Positions 32,626 through 41,578 of a DNA stretch of 64,000 nucleotides are shown here, in pieces. This stretch comes from a bacterium (lineage in GTDB: Bacteria > Krumholzibacteriota > Krumholzibacteriia > LZORAL124-64-63). The first letter of the stretch is position 1, and each line of letters starts with the position of its first letter. The stretch spans positions 1 to 64,000 of the forward strand of contig JAAEOA010000161.1 in NCBI GenBank assembly GCA_024223715.1, in the 5' to 3' direction. The notes beneath the pieces are model-generated. The model had not been told where the DNA came from and did not search any database. It saw only the letters and a list, made by a program, of their open reading frames with translations. The position numbers and the translations under genes are program-made.

Positions 32626-34443
32626 ATGGCAGCGAAAGGACAAAGCGTGAAAAAGAAGATTCGCATCGGCAACGCTGGCGGTTATTGGGGAGATGACCTG
32701 GACGCACTGTACAGGCAGCTCAAAGGCGGGGCACTGGACTATATCACCATGGATTTTCTGGCCGAAATTACCATGTCTATTTTGCGCAAACAACAGCTTC
32801 GCAACCCGGCTTTGGGTTATGCCAAAGACTTTCTGACGCAACTGGAAACCTGTTTACCACTTATTGTGGACAAAAATGTACGGGTTATTACCAACGCCGG
32901 CGGAATTAACCCGGTGGGCCTGGGCAGGGAAATCGTCAAACTCGCCCAAAAAATGGGTTACGATTTAAAAGTTGGTGTGGTTTACGGTGATGACATAACC
33001 AACCAGCTTTACGAACTGACTGCGGCGGGTGAAAAATTCACCAATATGGAAAATGGAGCCGATTTTACGGGCGTTCGCCATCAAGTGACCTCTGCAAATG
33101 TCTATCTGGGGGCCGAACCTGTGGTCGATGCTTTGGCTGCAGGATGCCAAATTATTGTCACAGGGCGAGTTACCGATACTGGAATCACCATGGCACCAAT
33201 GATTCACGAATTCGGCTGGGCTATGGATGACTGGGACAAACTGGCTTCCGGGCTGGTGGCCGGACATATAATAGAGTGTGGTGCCCAGGGCAGTGGTGGC
33301 AACATCACCGACTGGCAAGATGTGCCCAGTTTCCACAATATCGGCTATCCCATCATTGAAATGCATAACGACGGGACGTTTTATGTGACCAAGCACGCTC
33401 GTACCGGCGGTCTTATCTGCGAAAAATCGGTAAAAGAGCAGCTGGTTTATGAGATGGGAAACCCAGCCCAGTACATTTCTCCCGATGGTGTAGCCTTCTT
33501 TGATACCATTAAAGTGGAAGAAGAGAAGGCCAATCGTGTGAAAATCAGTGGGGTGCGCGGGGGGCCGTCGCCGGCCATGCTCAAGGTTTCCATGGCCTAT
33601 GAAGATGGCTGGAAGGCCGACGGCGAAGTTTTGATCAGTGGGCCGGATGTGAAAAAGAAGGCCGCCGCGGTGGAAGAAATATTTTGGAAAAAGGTTGGGC
33701 ATAAGTTTGAAAAGATGCATACCGCCATGGTGGGCGCAGGCTCTATTTGGCCGGACAAACTCTCAAAATACGAACCTAACGAGATATACCTGCGATTTGG
33801 CGTGTGTGATCATAACTTAAGCAAAATCAATGATTTCAGTAAGGCTTTGCCTGCCCTTATTCTGGCTGGCCCATCTGGTATGGCCGTCAGTACCAGGGGC
33901 AGACCCCGCCCTCAGGGAGTGGTTGCTTACTGGCCTGCACTGGTGCGCCGAGACCATTGTGTGGCCAAGGTTCTGACCATTCATACCGATGGCAGTGAAG
34001 ACTTCAAAGAGATCGATTTTCCCATGCGCGACGGTATGGGTGACCCTGTTTTCAGTGATGAACCTCGCAAACCGCGCAAACCTCGCCAGTGGAAGGGTGC
34101 TTTGAAGGAAGTTTCCCTGCAAAAGCTCTGTTATGCCCGCAGTGGTGACAAAGGTGACATGTGCAACGTGGGTGTTTTGGCCCGCTCGCCGTTGGTTTAC
34201 GACTGGATTCAGGAAAATCTGACCGCTCGTTTGGTAAAGAAGTTCTTTAAAGGCAAGGTGTTGGGTAAGGTGACCCGTTATGAGTTGGATAACTTGCAGG
34301 GATTGAACTTCCTGATGGATGGAGCTTTGGGTGGTGGTGGCACCACAAGTCTTTTGGTGGATCCTCAGGGTAAAACCATGAGTCAGGCTCTGTTGCAAAT
34401 GACGGTCAAGGTACCGGCTTCACTTTTGCGGGGCCTTACTTGA
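32626..34443 (+). CDS. AtuA-family protein with fused AtuA-like C-terminal domain
   Basis: A 605-residue protein of the acyclic terpene utilisation A family (formerly DUF1446). The N-terminal 450 residues carry the family pattern (GNAGGYWGDD, VITNAGGINP, TGRVTDTGI). The last 105 residues form the small alpha/beta domain often encoded separately (ARSGDKGDMCNVGV). AtuA is required for citronellol/geraniol catabolism in Pseudomonas, but its reaction is unknown, and no other atu genes lie nearby. ATG at 32626 and GTG at 32647 (AAAGGA six bases before it) are both plausible starts. A terminator follows. Confidence 0.85.
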   Translation: MAAKGQSVKKKIRIGNAGGYWGDDLDALYRQLKGGALDYITMDFLAEITMSILRKQQLRNPALGYAKDFLTQLETCLPLIVDKNVRVITNAGGINPVGLGREIVKLAQKMGYDLKVGVVYGDDITNQLYELTAAGEKFTNMENGADFTGVRHQVTSANVYLGAEPVVDALAAGCQIIVTGRVTDTGITMAPMIHEFGWAMDDWDKLASGLVAGHIIECGAQGSGGNITDWQDVPSFHNIGYPIIEMHNDGTFYVTKHARTGGLICEKSVKEQLVYEMGNPAQYISPDGVAFFDTIKVEEEKANRVKISGVRGGPSPAMLKVSMAYEDGWKADGEVLISGPDVKKKAAAVEEIFWKKVGHKFEKMHTAMVGAGSIWPDKLSKYEPNEIYLRFGVCDHNLSKINDFSKALPALILAGPSGMAVSTRGRPRPQGVVAYWPALVRRDHCVAKVLTIHTDGSEDFKEIDFPMRDGMGDPVFSDEPRKPRKPRQWKGALKEVSLQKLCYARSGDKGDMCNVGVLARSPLVYDWIQENLTARLVKKFFKGKVLGKVTRYELDNLQGLNFLMDGALGGGGTTSLLVDPQGKTMSQALLQMTVKVPASLLRGLT

Positions 34444-34470
34444 TCTAAATTGCAGGTGGTTTTGAGTTTA

Positions 34471-34505
34471 TGGCAGTCTTTCTTAGATAAGGCTGCTATT
34501 TTTTA
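34471..34505 (+). terminator. terminator of the AtuA-family gene
   Basis: TGGCAGTCTT pairs with AAGGCTGCTA (two G-T pairs) around an 8-base loop, followed by a run of T. It is 28 bp after the stop. Confidence 0.8.
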
Positions 34506-34701
34506 GCCTATGGGTCATGTAGAGGCTAATAACCAAAAAAGTAATGAAAATACACACTTTTTTATATAAACCTTTGGAGAATATGTTATTATTAACTCCT
34601 GTCCGGCCTGGATTATCTTTAATCGGTCAGACTTTTTCGTTTCCCTGAAAAGAGTCAGGGGGAGAACTTTTCAGTTTTTTTGAATCCTTTGGAGGGTTAC
34701 C

Positions 34702-35385
34702 ATGAAGCGCATTGCTATTGCCTTGCTGTTCGTCCTGATCGCTGTTAGCGCCCAAGCTGCCACTATTTATGACATTCAAAACGGTTTGTATGATGAAGGC
34801 GCCATCGTTGACCTCTATGGTGTCACCGTATCTGCTGTCCGTTATAATGGTGTCTGGGTTTCCGAAGCCCCTCACGGCGCTTATAACGGTATCTGGGTCT
34901 ACGGTCCTACCGAATTGGCTGTGGGTACTGTTGTAAACTTGACCGCTGGCGAATACACCGAATACTATGACCTGAGTGAAATCATGAATCCTGAAGTCCT
35001 TGTTCTTAATGTTGGCGAAGCTCCTGCTCCCACCGTTTTGAACGCAGCTGACCTCTTCGGTGGTGTCCCTCTTTTGGCTTACGACCCCGAAGCTTACGAA
35101 AGCTGCCTCGTGACCATCGCTGACGGCATGACTGTCACCGAAATTCTGACCTATGGCCAGTGGCTTGCTGTTGCCGAAGACGGAACTCCTGTTCTGTTCG
35201 ACGACTACCTGTTCGACTCTAGCACTGTTCTGGTTGGCGACTGCTACAACAGCGCAACTGGTATCCTCGACTACAGCTTTGGCGAATTCAAGCTGCAAGC
35301 TCTTGAAGATGGCGTTGCTTTGGTTGACTGCACCGTAGCTACTGAAGAAGTAAGCTTCGAAGGCATTAAAGCTCTGTACCGGTAA
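34702..35385 (+). CDS. small secreted OB-fold-like protein with C-terminal SFEGIKALYR motif
   Basis: A 227-residue exported protein with a signal peptide (1-20, SAQA). The segments YGVTVSAVRYNGVWVSE and NGIWVYG (about 38-70), then a second similar unit (about 120-180), resemble the OB-fold domains found at the N-termini of secreted nucleases such as ExeM. No nuclease domain is present, so ligand or nucleic-acid binding is only inferred. The C-terminus VSFEGIKALYR matches the motif at 28280-28858. GGAGGG precedes the ATG. The gene is flanked by its own terminators and uses a regular, probably highly expressed codon set. Confidence 0.75.
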   Translation: MKRIAIALLFVLIAVSAQAATIYDIQNGLYDEGAIVDLYGVTVSAVRYNGVWVSEAPHGAYNGIWVYGPTELAVGTVVNLTAGEYTEYYDLSEIMNPEVLVLNVGEAPAPTVLNAADLFGGVPLLAYDPEAYESCLVTIADGMTVTEILTYGQWLAVAEDGTPVLFDDYLFDSSTVLVGDCYNSATGILDYSFGEFKLQALEDGVALVDCTVATEEVSFEGIKALYR

Positions 35386-35436
35386 TTCGGGTTTTTCGGG
35401 GGGCTTGGCTCACTCGGAAATTACAGATGTTTTTGG

Positions 35437-35472
35437 AACGGCGAAGGGTTTTCCTTTCGCCGTTTCTTTTTA
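35437..35472 (+). terminator. terminator of the OB-fold-like secreted protein gene
   Basis: AACGGCGAA pairs with TTCGCCGTT around a short loop, followed by TCTTTTT, about 50 bp after the stop. Confidence 0.85.
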
Positions 35473-35541
35473 TTAGCGTTGCGTCTCAATCGGGCCTACA
35501 ATCCTAACAGGAACCTAAATACCTGAACCAAGGATACACCC

Positions 35542-36207
35542 GTGGCCCCGTATCTCATCGCCCTCTTTTTTGTAATAATAATTGTCTTCGCGATTTACGC
35601 CTGGCAGCAGGAACAAAAACGCCGGGCCGCCCTCAGGCACTGGTGCCGCCGCCAGGGCTGGAAAATGCTGGACCACAGCATTCAGGGCTGGAACAGAGAC
35701 TACCCTGGAATCAAACTTTTCCAAAGGGGCCGGGGCCGTGAAGGTGATAACATCATCACCGGCCATTTCCGTGACCGCCCGGTAACCCTGCTGGACTATG
35801 AATACGTCACCGGCTCGGGAAAAAACCGAACCACTCATCGCCATGGGGTGACCCTTCTTAGTTGTGATTTTCCAACCATTCCGTTGCAAATTCGCCGGGA
35901 GCATATTTTCGACAAAGTGGGAGAATTCATTGGCGCGGGGGATATCAATTTTGAATCAGCGGAATTCAGCCGCAAATTTTATGTTAAAAGTGCCGATCGT
36001 AAATGGGCCTACGATGTGATTCATACCCGTACCATGGAATACCTTTTGCAAGCCCCGGAATACTCGGTGGAGTTTGGATTTGGTGAAATTGCAATCATCA
36101 AAACCGGGCGCTGCAACGGCGAGCATTACGAAGAAATGGTGGCCATGGCCATGAAGCTTCACGATCTGATTCCCGATTACGTCATTAAAGCAATGAAGGG
36201 TTCCTGA
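35542..36207 (+). CDS. membrane-anchored protein upstream of lemA
   Basis: A 221-residue protein with one N-terminal membrane helix (about 3-22), a basic stretch (QKRRAALRHWCRR), then a globular beta-rich domain that resembles DUF3137-type proteins (DRPVTLLDYEYVTG). It starts at GTG with AGGAT upstream. lemA begins 2 bp after its stop, so the two are coupled. Function unknown. Confidence 0.75.
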   Translation: MAPYLIALFFVIIIVFAIYAWQQEQKRRAALRHWCRRQGWKMLDHSIQGWNRDYPGIKLFQRGRGREGDNIITGHFRDRPVTLLDYEYVTGSGKNRTTHRHGVTLLSCDFPTIPLQIRREHIFDKVGEFIGAGDINFESAEFSRKFYVKSADRKWAYDVIHTRTMEYLLQAPEYSVEFGFGEIAIIKTGRCNGEHYEEMVAMAMKLHDLIPDYVIKAMKGS

Positions 36208-36209
36208 CC

Positions 36210-36776
36210 ATGCCTGTGGAATATTATTTTATCCCTCCGGTTCTGATTCTGATTTGGGTCATTGTTATTTACAATAACCTGGTCAAAACACGGCAAATGG
36301 TTCGCGAAAGCTGGTCGGGTATCGATACAGAATTAAAACGCCGGTATGAACTGATTCCCAATCTTGTGGAAGTTGTCAAAGGTTATGCGGCTCATGAAAA
36401 AGATCTGTTCGAAACCGTAACTGAAGCTCGCAACAAGGCGGCAGCCTCCAATGGAGATGCACGCAGCCAGGCCCTGAGTGAACGCAAGCTGGTTGATGGT
36501 GTTCGCCAGTTGCTGGCGGTTCAGGAATCGTATCCGGAATTGAAAGCCAGTCAGCACTATCTGGAACTTCAGGCGGAACTGTCCAACACTGAAGACCGCA
36601 TTCAGGCCGCCCGCAGATTCTTCAATGCCAATGTCAGAGATTTGAATACACTGGTGGAGTCTTTTCCCACCAATGCCTTGGCTGGAGCCTTTAATTTCGA
36701 AAAAGAACCATTTTTTGAAGTTGAGAAAGCTGTTATTCGCGATGTAGTGAATATTTCTTTCACTGATTTGCCCTAA
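36210..36776 (+). CDS. lemA: LemA family protein
   Basis: A 188-residue membrane protein. One N-terminal helix (about 5-24) is followed by the LemA signature (SWSGIDTELKRRYELIPNLVEVVKGYAAHE) and long amphipathic helices to the end. LemA proteins are widespread with no settled function; envelope association is typical. It is coupled to the DUF3137-like gene upstream. Confidence 0.93.
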   Translation: MPVEYYFIPPVLILIWVIVIYNNLVKTRQMVRESWSGIDTELKRRYELIPNLVEVVKGYAAHEKDLFETVTEARNKAAASNGDARSQALSERKLVDGVRQLLAVQESYPELKASQHYLELQAELSNTEDRIQAARRFFNANVRDLNTLVESFPTNALAGAFNFEKEPFFEVEKAVIRDVVNISFTDLP

Positions 36777-36850
36777 TTAGTATTTCAGATTGCCATTTTT
36801 TGGCCGATGGTAGGGAGGAGTTACTAACTTTACCAGACCTGGAGTCACGA

Positions 36851-37465
36851 ATGACCTTGTTGGAAAAATTGCACGAACTCGAAAAAAAGTTGCAAGCCAT
36901 TGATACTGAACAGCTTGATGTCTCTTCAGAAATGGCGGATCATTTAAGAGTATTTGAACGGGTAACCGGGCAGTTAGTCAGGCTTGCTGATGGGGTTCTG
37001 AAAGCAGCCGGGGAAACTGTTTCCGAGCCAGGTGCCCAAAAGGGCTTCTCTTCAAAAAATTCTTCCGTTGATACTTCCCAGAAACCCGTTGCTGTTCCAG
37101 TGCTGCTGGTTGAAGATAATCTGGTAAACCGTAAATTGGCCACGCTTATTCTCGAACGTATTGGTTGCGAAGTTGATATTGCCATCAACGGGGTCGAAGG
37201 TGTGGAGAAATTTAAAACTGGAAACTACGCTGCTATTTTTATGGATTGCCAGATGCCGGTTATGGATGGTTACACTGCCACTCGTACCATCCGCGATATT
37301 GAAAAAGGTGATACCCATATTCCCATCATAGCTGTTACTGCAAATGCCTTGAAGGGCGATCGGGAGAAATGCCTGGAATGCGGTATGGATGACTACATTG
37401 CCAAGCCTATCGTACCTTCTGATTTGCAGGAGGCGGTTTCTCAGTGGTGCAGGGTTACGGTCTGA
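36851..37465 (+). CDS. response regulator with N-terminal coiled coil
   Basis: A 204-residue protein. Residues 1-50 form a charged helix likely to coil, a Ser/Pro-rich linker follows, and a receiver domain spans about 83-200. Its phospho-acceptor lies in MDCQMPVMDGY, with conserved Thr in VTANA and Lys in AKP. The receiver is closest to those of hybrid histidine kinases. No DNA-binding or enzymatic output domain is present. The ATG at 36851 has GGAG six bases upstream. It follows lemA by 74 bp. Confidence 0.85.
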   Translation: MTLLEKLHELEKKLQAIDTEQLDVSSEMADHLRVFERVTGQLVRLADGVLKAAGETVSEPGAQKGFSSKNSSVDTSQKPVAVPVLLVEDNLVNRKLATLILERIGCEVDIAINGVEGVEKFKTGNYAAIFMDCQMPVMDGYTATRTIRDIEKGDTHIPIIAVTANALKGDREKCLECGMDDYIAKPIVPSDLQEAVSQWCRVTV

Positions 37466-37553
37466 TTTACCGTTACAAGCCTTGCGTTTCCCATTCCCTG
37501 AACTATAATCCTCTCAAATTACCAATCCCGAGCCTTCGACCGGAGAGTTTCCC

Positions 37554-39503
37554 ATGACCCTGTTTACGCCTTTTGCCAAAGAAGCCGAAGAAATCAAACT
37601 GGACGCCGCTTTGGTAGCTGAATCCAACATAGAATCCTGGGCCCTGCAATTCAAACTGGGCACGGCCGGGTATCGTGACCTTCTGGATCCGGAAAACCTG
37701 TTTAATTTTGAGGTCCCTTTCAACGGCTTGAGTGCCGCCCTCATTATGGAAGCCAGAGCTCGACTGGCCGATGAAAATGGCATAAAAAGCCTGCATGTTG
37801 GTGGCGAGGTTCGTCCGCACACACAGGAATTTATTGATCTGGCGTCACGCATTTATTCTGCTCACGGCATCAGTGTTCATTTGCGACCCAAGGGTATGCG
37901 CACCACCCCCATTTGGTTATCCAGCTTTGGGGTTTTCTTCAATGAACTCGACGGCGGGGAAAACTTCACCGCATCTCACAGCCAAAACTACAAAGGTGGC
38001 TGGAAGCCTATGGAGGCCGCCGGTGGCCAGCTACTGGAAATGGCAGGCATGATTGCGGACCGGGTTCGGGATCTTATTGTGGAAGCCAAAGAGACAGGCA
38101 TTACCATCAAACTGGCAGCTGCTGGCAATGACCTTGTTCATCATGATTTTGATCCGGTGGATGACTACGTTGATGTTTTAAAAAAAGTGGTACCCGAAAC
38201 TCTGCTCAGGGAAATTCCAGCTGCCACCACCAATGGCTTTAAGGCTGGATTCTGCACCGAGGGTGGCAGTATGGCACCAACCGCCCGGCGAATTTTTGAC
38301 TCCCTTAACATATCCATGGACGATGGCGGCACTGTCTTTTTCACTCACGAAGAAGAGAGCAATACTTTCCACGGCATTGGCATTCTCGATGGTGTTAACC
38401 ACGGAGTGGATCCTGGAAAATGGCAGGTTTACAAGCATGTGGGCGCGCAGGAACTTCTCAAAGACAACAAATGCAGTGTTTTCTTCATTTGGGATCCCGA
38501 TGGAGATCGTTTCAACATGGTCACTACCGCACCCATTGCTCTGGCTGAAACAGCCAAAGCCGCCGGTCTGGAAGTGGACCCACTGGACGATGAGCGCTGC
38601 TGTGTTTTCTTCAAACCCAACCAGATTTATTTCATGCTCACGGCCTTAAAAATTCAGTCTTTGGAAGAAGCTGGAGAGCTGGGGAACTACAACTGGATTG
38701 TGGCCAGCACATACCCTACAAGCATGAGCATTGGCGAGGTGGCCACTACCTTCAATAAACGATCTGATGCTGCTCTGGCTACCTACAGAGTGCCTGTGGG
38801 CTTCAAATACTTCGCTTCTCTGGTGGGCGGTCTGGAAAAACAAATTGCCGAGGGTGTTCCTGAAACAAACGCAACAGATGTGACCGGAATAAATACTGTT
38901 TTTGGTGGCAAACCCCGTCTGCTGATGATGGCCGAAGAAAGCGGTGGCGCCGCCATGGGACCGGCTGAACCGGTAAGTAGCCGCACGGGGAAACGCTCCA
39001 GCCTGGCACCCAAAGAAAAAGATGCCATGCAAATTGGATTAATGTCTCTTTGCCTCGGTGCCCGGCTTCATTCTCAGGACGGTAGCTTTGCCGCGTATTA
39101 TCTGCAACTGCTCGAGGAGTTTGAAACCCGCTACCGCTTTTATGAACGGCGCGATGTGACCCTGTTCGATGAAAGTCTCAAAGGTGCCGCCCGGGAAGAT
39201 GCCAAAGCCGCGGGCAACAAACGCAAAGAAGATACCGTTGCCTTCTTCGGGTCACTGGAAGGAAAAACACCTGCCGAAGTTACTGATATTTTGATTGGCT
39301 TGCTTCCTGAGGAAACCGATCTGCCAGAAATCAAAAGGGTTTTCCATGCCGGCGATGGCACTTTTATTGAATTTGAGAACCAGTGGTTTGAATTGAGGGC
39401 CTCAGGAACCGATGCAGTTCTGAGGTATTACATGGAGGGACGCTACCAGGACAAAGTAGCGCAACTGAATGAAGCATTCGAAGGAATGACTCTCCCCAAT
39501 TGA
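37554..39503 (+). CDS. alpha-D-phosphohexomutase family protein (PGM/PMM-like)
   Basis: A 649-residue four-domain mutase that interconverts hexose 1- and 6-phosphates. It has the GTAGYRD motif near residue 38, the phosphoserine loop TASHSQ (S141, where the usual sequence is TASHNP), the metal-binding DPDGDR at 314-319 and the sugar-binding EESGGA loop near 462. The long sequence fits the PGM/PMM type rather than short bacterial PMMs. Glucose-1-phosphate versus mannose-1-phosphate preference cannot be set. It is monocistronic, with a terminator after it. Confidence 0.85.
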   Translation: MTLFTPFAKEAEEIKLDAALVAESNIESWALQFKLGTAGYRDLLDPENLFNFEVPFNGLSAALIMEARARLADENGIKSLHVGGEVRPHTQEFIDLASRIYSAHGISVHLRPKGMRTTPIWLSSFGVFFNELDGGENFTASHSQNYKGGWKPMEAAGGQLLEMAGMIADRVRDLIVEAKETGITIKLAAAGNDLVHHDFDPVDDYVDVLKKVVPETLLREIPAATTNGFKAGFCTEGGSMAPTARRIFDSLNISMDDGGTVFFTHEEESNTFHGIGILDGVNHGVDPGKWQVYKHVGAQELLKDNKCSVFFIWDPDGDRFNMVTTAPIALAETAKAAGLEVDPLDDERCCVFFKPNQIYFMLTALKIQSLEEAGELGNYNWIVASTYPTSMSIGEVATTFNKRSDAALATYRVPVGFKYFASLVGGLEKQIAEGVPETNATDVTGINTVFGGKPRLLMMAEESGGAAMGPAEPVSSRTGKRSSLAPKEKDAMQIGLMSLCLGARLHSQDGSFAAYYLQLLEEFETRYRFYERRDVTLFDESLKGAAREDAKAAGNKRKEDTVAFFGSLEGKTPAEVTDILIGLLPEETDLPEIKRVFHAGDGTFIEFENQWFELRASGTDAVLRYYMEGRYQDKVAQLNEAFEGMTLPN

Positions 39504-39520
39504 ATGGATTAAAAGCATAA

Positions 39521-39549
39521 AAAAAGGGCCCTCAAGGGGCCCTTTTTTT
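39521..39549. terminator. bidirectional terminator
   Basis: AAAAAGGGCCC and GGGCCCTTTTTTT form a symmetrical stem with loop TCAAG, between the mutase (plus) and the TlpA-barrel gene (minus), serving both. Confidence 0.88.
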
Positions 39550-39565
39550 ATGGTTACTTTAGATT

Positions 39566-41512
39566 TTAATACCGGAACAATCCGTAAAATTCAACACCTT
39601 CAAACGCGGGCTCAAACTTGCACACACCACCACTGCAAAGGTAACCGGCCTGGCGCGAGCCGAACCAGAGATTCAGGTTGCCTCCACGGTTTATGGTGTA
39701 GGTAATTTGTCCCGAAGGGAAGGGCCCTTCTTTTTCCGAGGCAGGGCGTTGTTCGTCGTATTTGTTGTTCATTTCAAACATGGCAGAGAAGGCCCAGCGA
39801 GGGGCGGTTTCGTATTCCAGTTTGAACCATTCAACATCGTAGGCTCCCAGATCATATCCGGTACCACCACCAAGGCGTACGTGTTGGTGCTCGGCCTGGA
39901 AGGTCCAGCTGTGAGTCGCGTCGACCATCCAGGTGATTTCTCCCACTGCGGTTTGGCGCAGGCCTTCGTTGTCCTGGTAGGCAAAACCGCCGGTCACACG
40001 GAAGGGACCCAGATCATCTTTCTTAACCGATCCGTAGGCCAGTTCGTAAACAATTTCGTCTTCCAGATTTTTCAGACGGGCTCCACTGGCAACCATTGTC
40101 CAGCCGGAGTCGTTGGAGTAGACCAGATCCAGGTTGTCACCTTTTTCATCGTCCGGGTCCAGGTTGTGCGGTGAGCGGTTCATCATGGTCCAGGTGAACT
40201 CGCGTGCCAGGCTGGGCGGACGGTTCAAGGTGGTCTTTCCATCGGCGGCTTTCACTACGGCAAATTTATCGTAGTAGCTGTGTTCCCAGCTGATGGAGAA
40301 AGGGCCTTTGTAAAGATTCAGGTTGCCGTACCAGGCTTTACCTTCGTCGGCTTCGTTGGTCAGGCGGTCGTAGTCGTAACCGGTTTTCTGACCGTGTTCT
40401 GCATAAAAGTCGCCAAAGCCAAAGTTGTGACGCAGGCGAACCGAGCTGACCCACTCGCGGAAGACATCGTTGGTGGCGTCGGGACCATTGTCAGAACGGT
40501 AAGTCATGATCGTTCCACCGAGGAACAAATTGTCCACAAGGTTCACTTCCGCATCACCGGCGCGAATATCGAGGGGACGAACGGTGGGAGTACCACTGAA
40601 GGCGGTAACATTCAGACGGCCTTTACGGGTCGAGGCAATGATACCGTCCAATTTGGTGTCGATACGAACCACACGGTCTTCGTAACTGTTGAAAATAAGC
40701 CCGCGGCCAAAGAGACCGTGGAAGTGACCGGCACGAACATGAGAATCGCCACTGTTGAATTCAAAGAACCGGTGTTGAATTTGGTTTTGACGGTCGCCTT
40801 CTTCGCTTGGTGCCTGACTGTTGAGCATAATCCCGGTGCGGAATCCGCCAAACTGGTAGCTTATGTCCAGCCAGTTTTCAAAAATTTCCTTCTCGGTTTC
40901 CGTAGAGTAGGAGTATTTAAATTTGTCGGTGGCAGTGACAGCTTCGGACCATACGGGTTTTCCTGTTTCCACTTTCAGGCCGACCTCCTGACTGGCCATG
41001 AGTTTTTCCAACTCGTGGGCGAGTTCTTCTTCGTCGCCTTCTTTGTAGCCCACATGACGGTAAACTTCCCGTCCGTTTTCATCGAAGACAATAAGGAAAG
41101 GAACCAGTCCGACAACCTGCAGAATGGAAGCCACTTCAGCTCCGGTATCCATTGGAACAATAAGGTTATCGTATCCCTTGGCACTTAAATAAGGCGCCAC
41201 CTTGGCCACGCTTTTGGAGTTGTCGGTATTGACAGCCAGAAAAGTAATCTGGTCTTTGTACTGACCCGCCAGACGGTTCAGGTGAGGCATTTCTTTCACA
41301 CAAGGTTTGCACCAGGTGGCCCAGAAACTGATGACCACTGGACCGTTGCCCAATGATTCATGATAGTTGACGGTGCCGCCATCGGCAGTGTTCAGGGTCC
41401 AGTCGCTGCCTGCAGGAGTGGCCTGTGTTTGGTTAGCCAGGCCCAGCACTGAAAACAGACAAATAGCCAATATGGCCAGAAGGCCGCCGTTGCTCAGGAT
41501 CCGTTCCTTCAT
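39566..41512 (-). CDS. TlpA-type thioredoxin domain fused to an outer-membrane beta-barrel
   Basis: A 648-residue exported protein. A signal peptide (about 1-30) is followed by a TlpA/ResA-like thioredoxin domain (about 36-175) with active site WCKPC (C68, C71) and a cis-Pro region LVPFLIVFD. The remaining 470 residues are alternating beta strands typical of outer-membrane barrels (DUF6029-like), ending in an aromatic residue (EFYGLFRY), as barrel proteins do. A thiol oxidoreductase on a barrel is uncommon. ATG at 41512 is preceded by AAGGAG. It is the last gene of a three-gene cluster and is terminated by the hairpin at 39521-39549. Confidence 0.85.
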   Translation of the reverse strand: MKERILSNGGLLAILAICLFSVLGLANQTQATPAGSDWTLNTADGGTVNYHESLGNGPVVISFWATWCKPCVKEMPHLNRLAGQYKDQITFLAVNTDNSKSVAKVAPYLSAKGYDNLIVPMDTGAEVASILQVVGLVPFLIVFDENGREVYRHVGYKEGDEEELAHELEKLMASQEVGLKVETGKPVWSEAVTATDKFKYSYSTETEKEIFENWLDISYQFGGFRTGIMLNSQAPSEEGDRQNQIQHRFFEFNSGDSHVRAGHFHGLFGRGLIFNSYEDRVVRIDTKLDGIIASTRKGRLNVTAFSGTPTVRPLDIRAGDAEVNLVDNLFLGGTIMTYRSDNGPDATNDVFREWVSSVRLRHNFGFGDFYAEHGQKTGYDYDRLTNEADEGKAWYGNLNLYKGPFSISWEHSYYDKFAVVKAADGKTTLNRPPSLAREFTWTMMNRSPHNLDPDDEKGDNLDLVYSNDSGWTMVASGARLKNLEDEIVYELAYGSVKKDDLGPFRVTGGFAYQDNEGLRQTAVGEITWMVDATHSWTFQAEHQHVRLGGGTGYDLGAYDVEWFKLEYETAPRWAFSAMFEMNNKYDEQRPASEKEGPFPSGQITYTINRGGNLNLWFGSRQAGYLCSGGVCKFEPAFEGVEFYGLFRY

Positions 41513-41545
41513 TATCACTCCTTGTGCCCGGCACGCCCGGGGTGT

Positions 41546-41564
41546 GGGGGCTTTGGTGGCCCCC
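41546..41564 (-). other. intergenic hairpin within the thiol cluster
   Basis: GGGGGC-(7 nt)-GCCCCC lies between two co-directional genes, without a T run. It may stabilise or partition the transcript rather than end it. Confidence 0.45.
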
Positions 41565-41578
41565 GTAATAACTAAATG

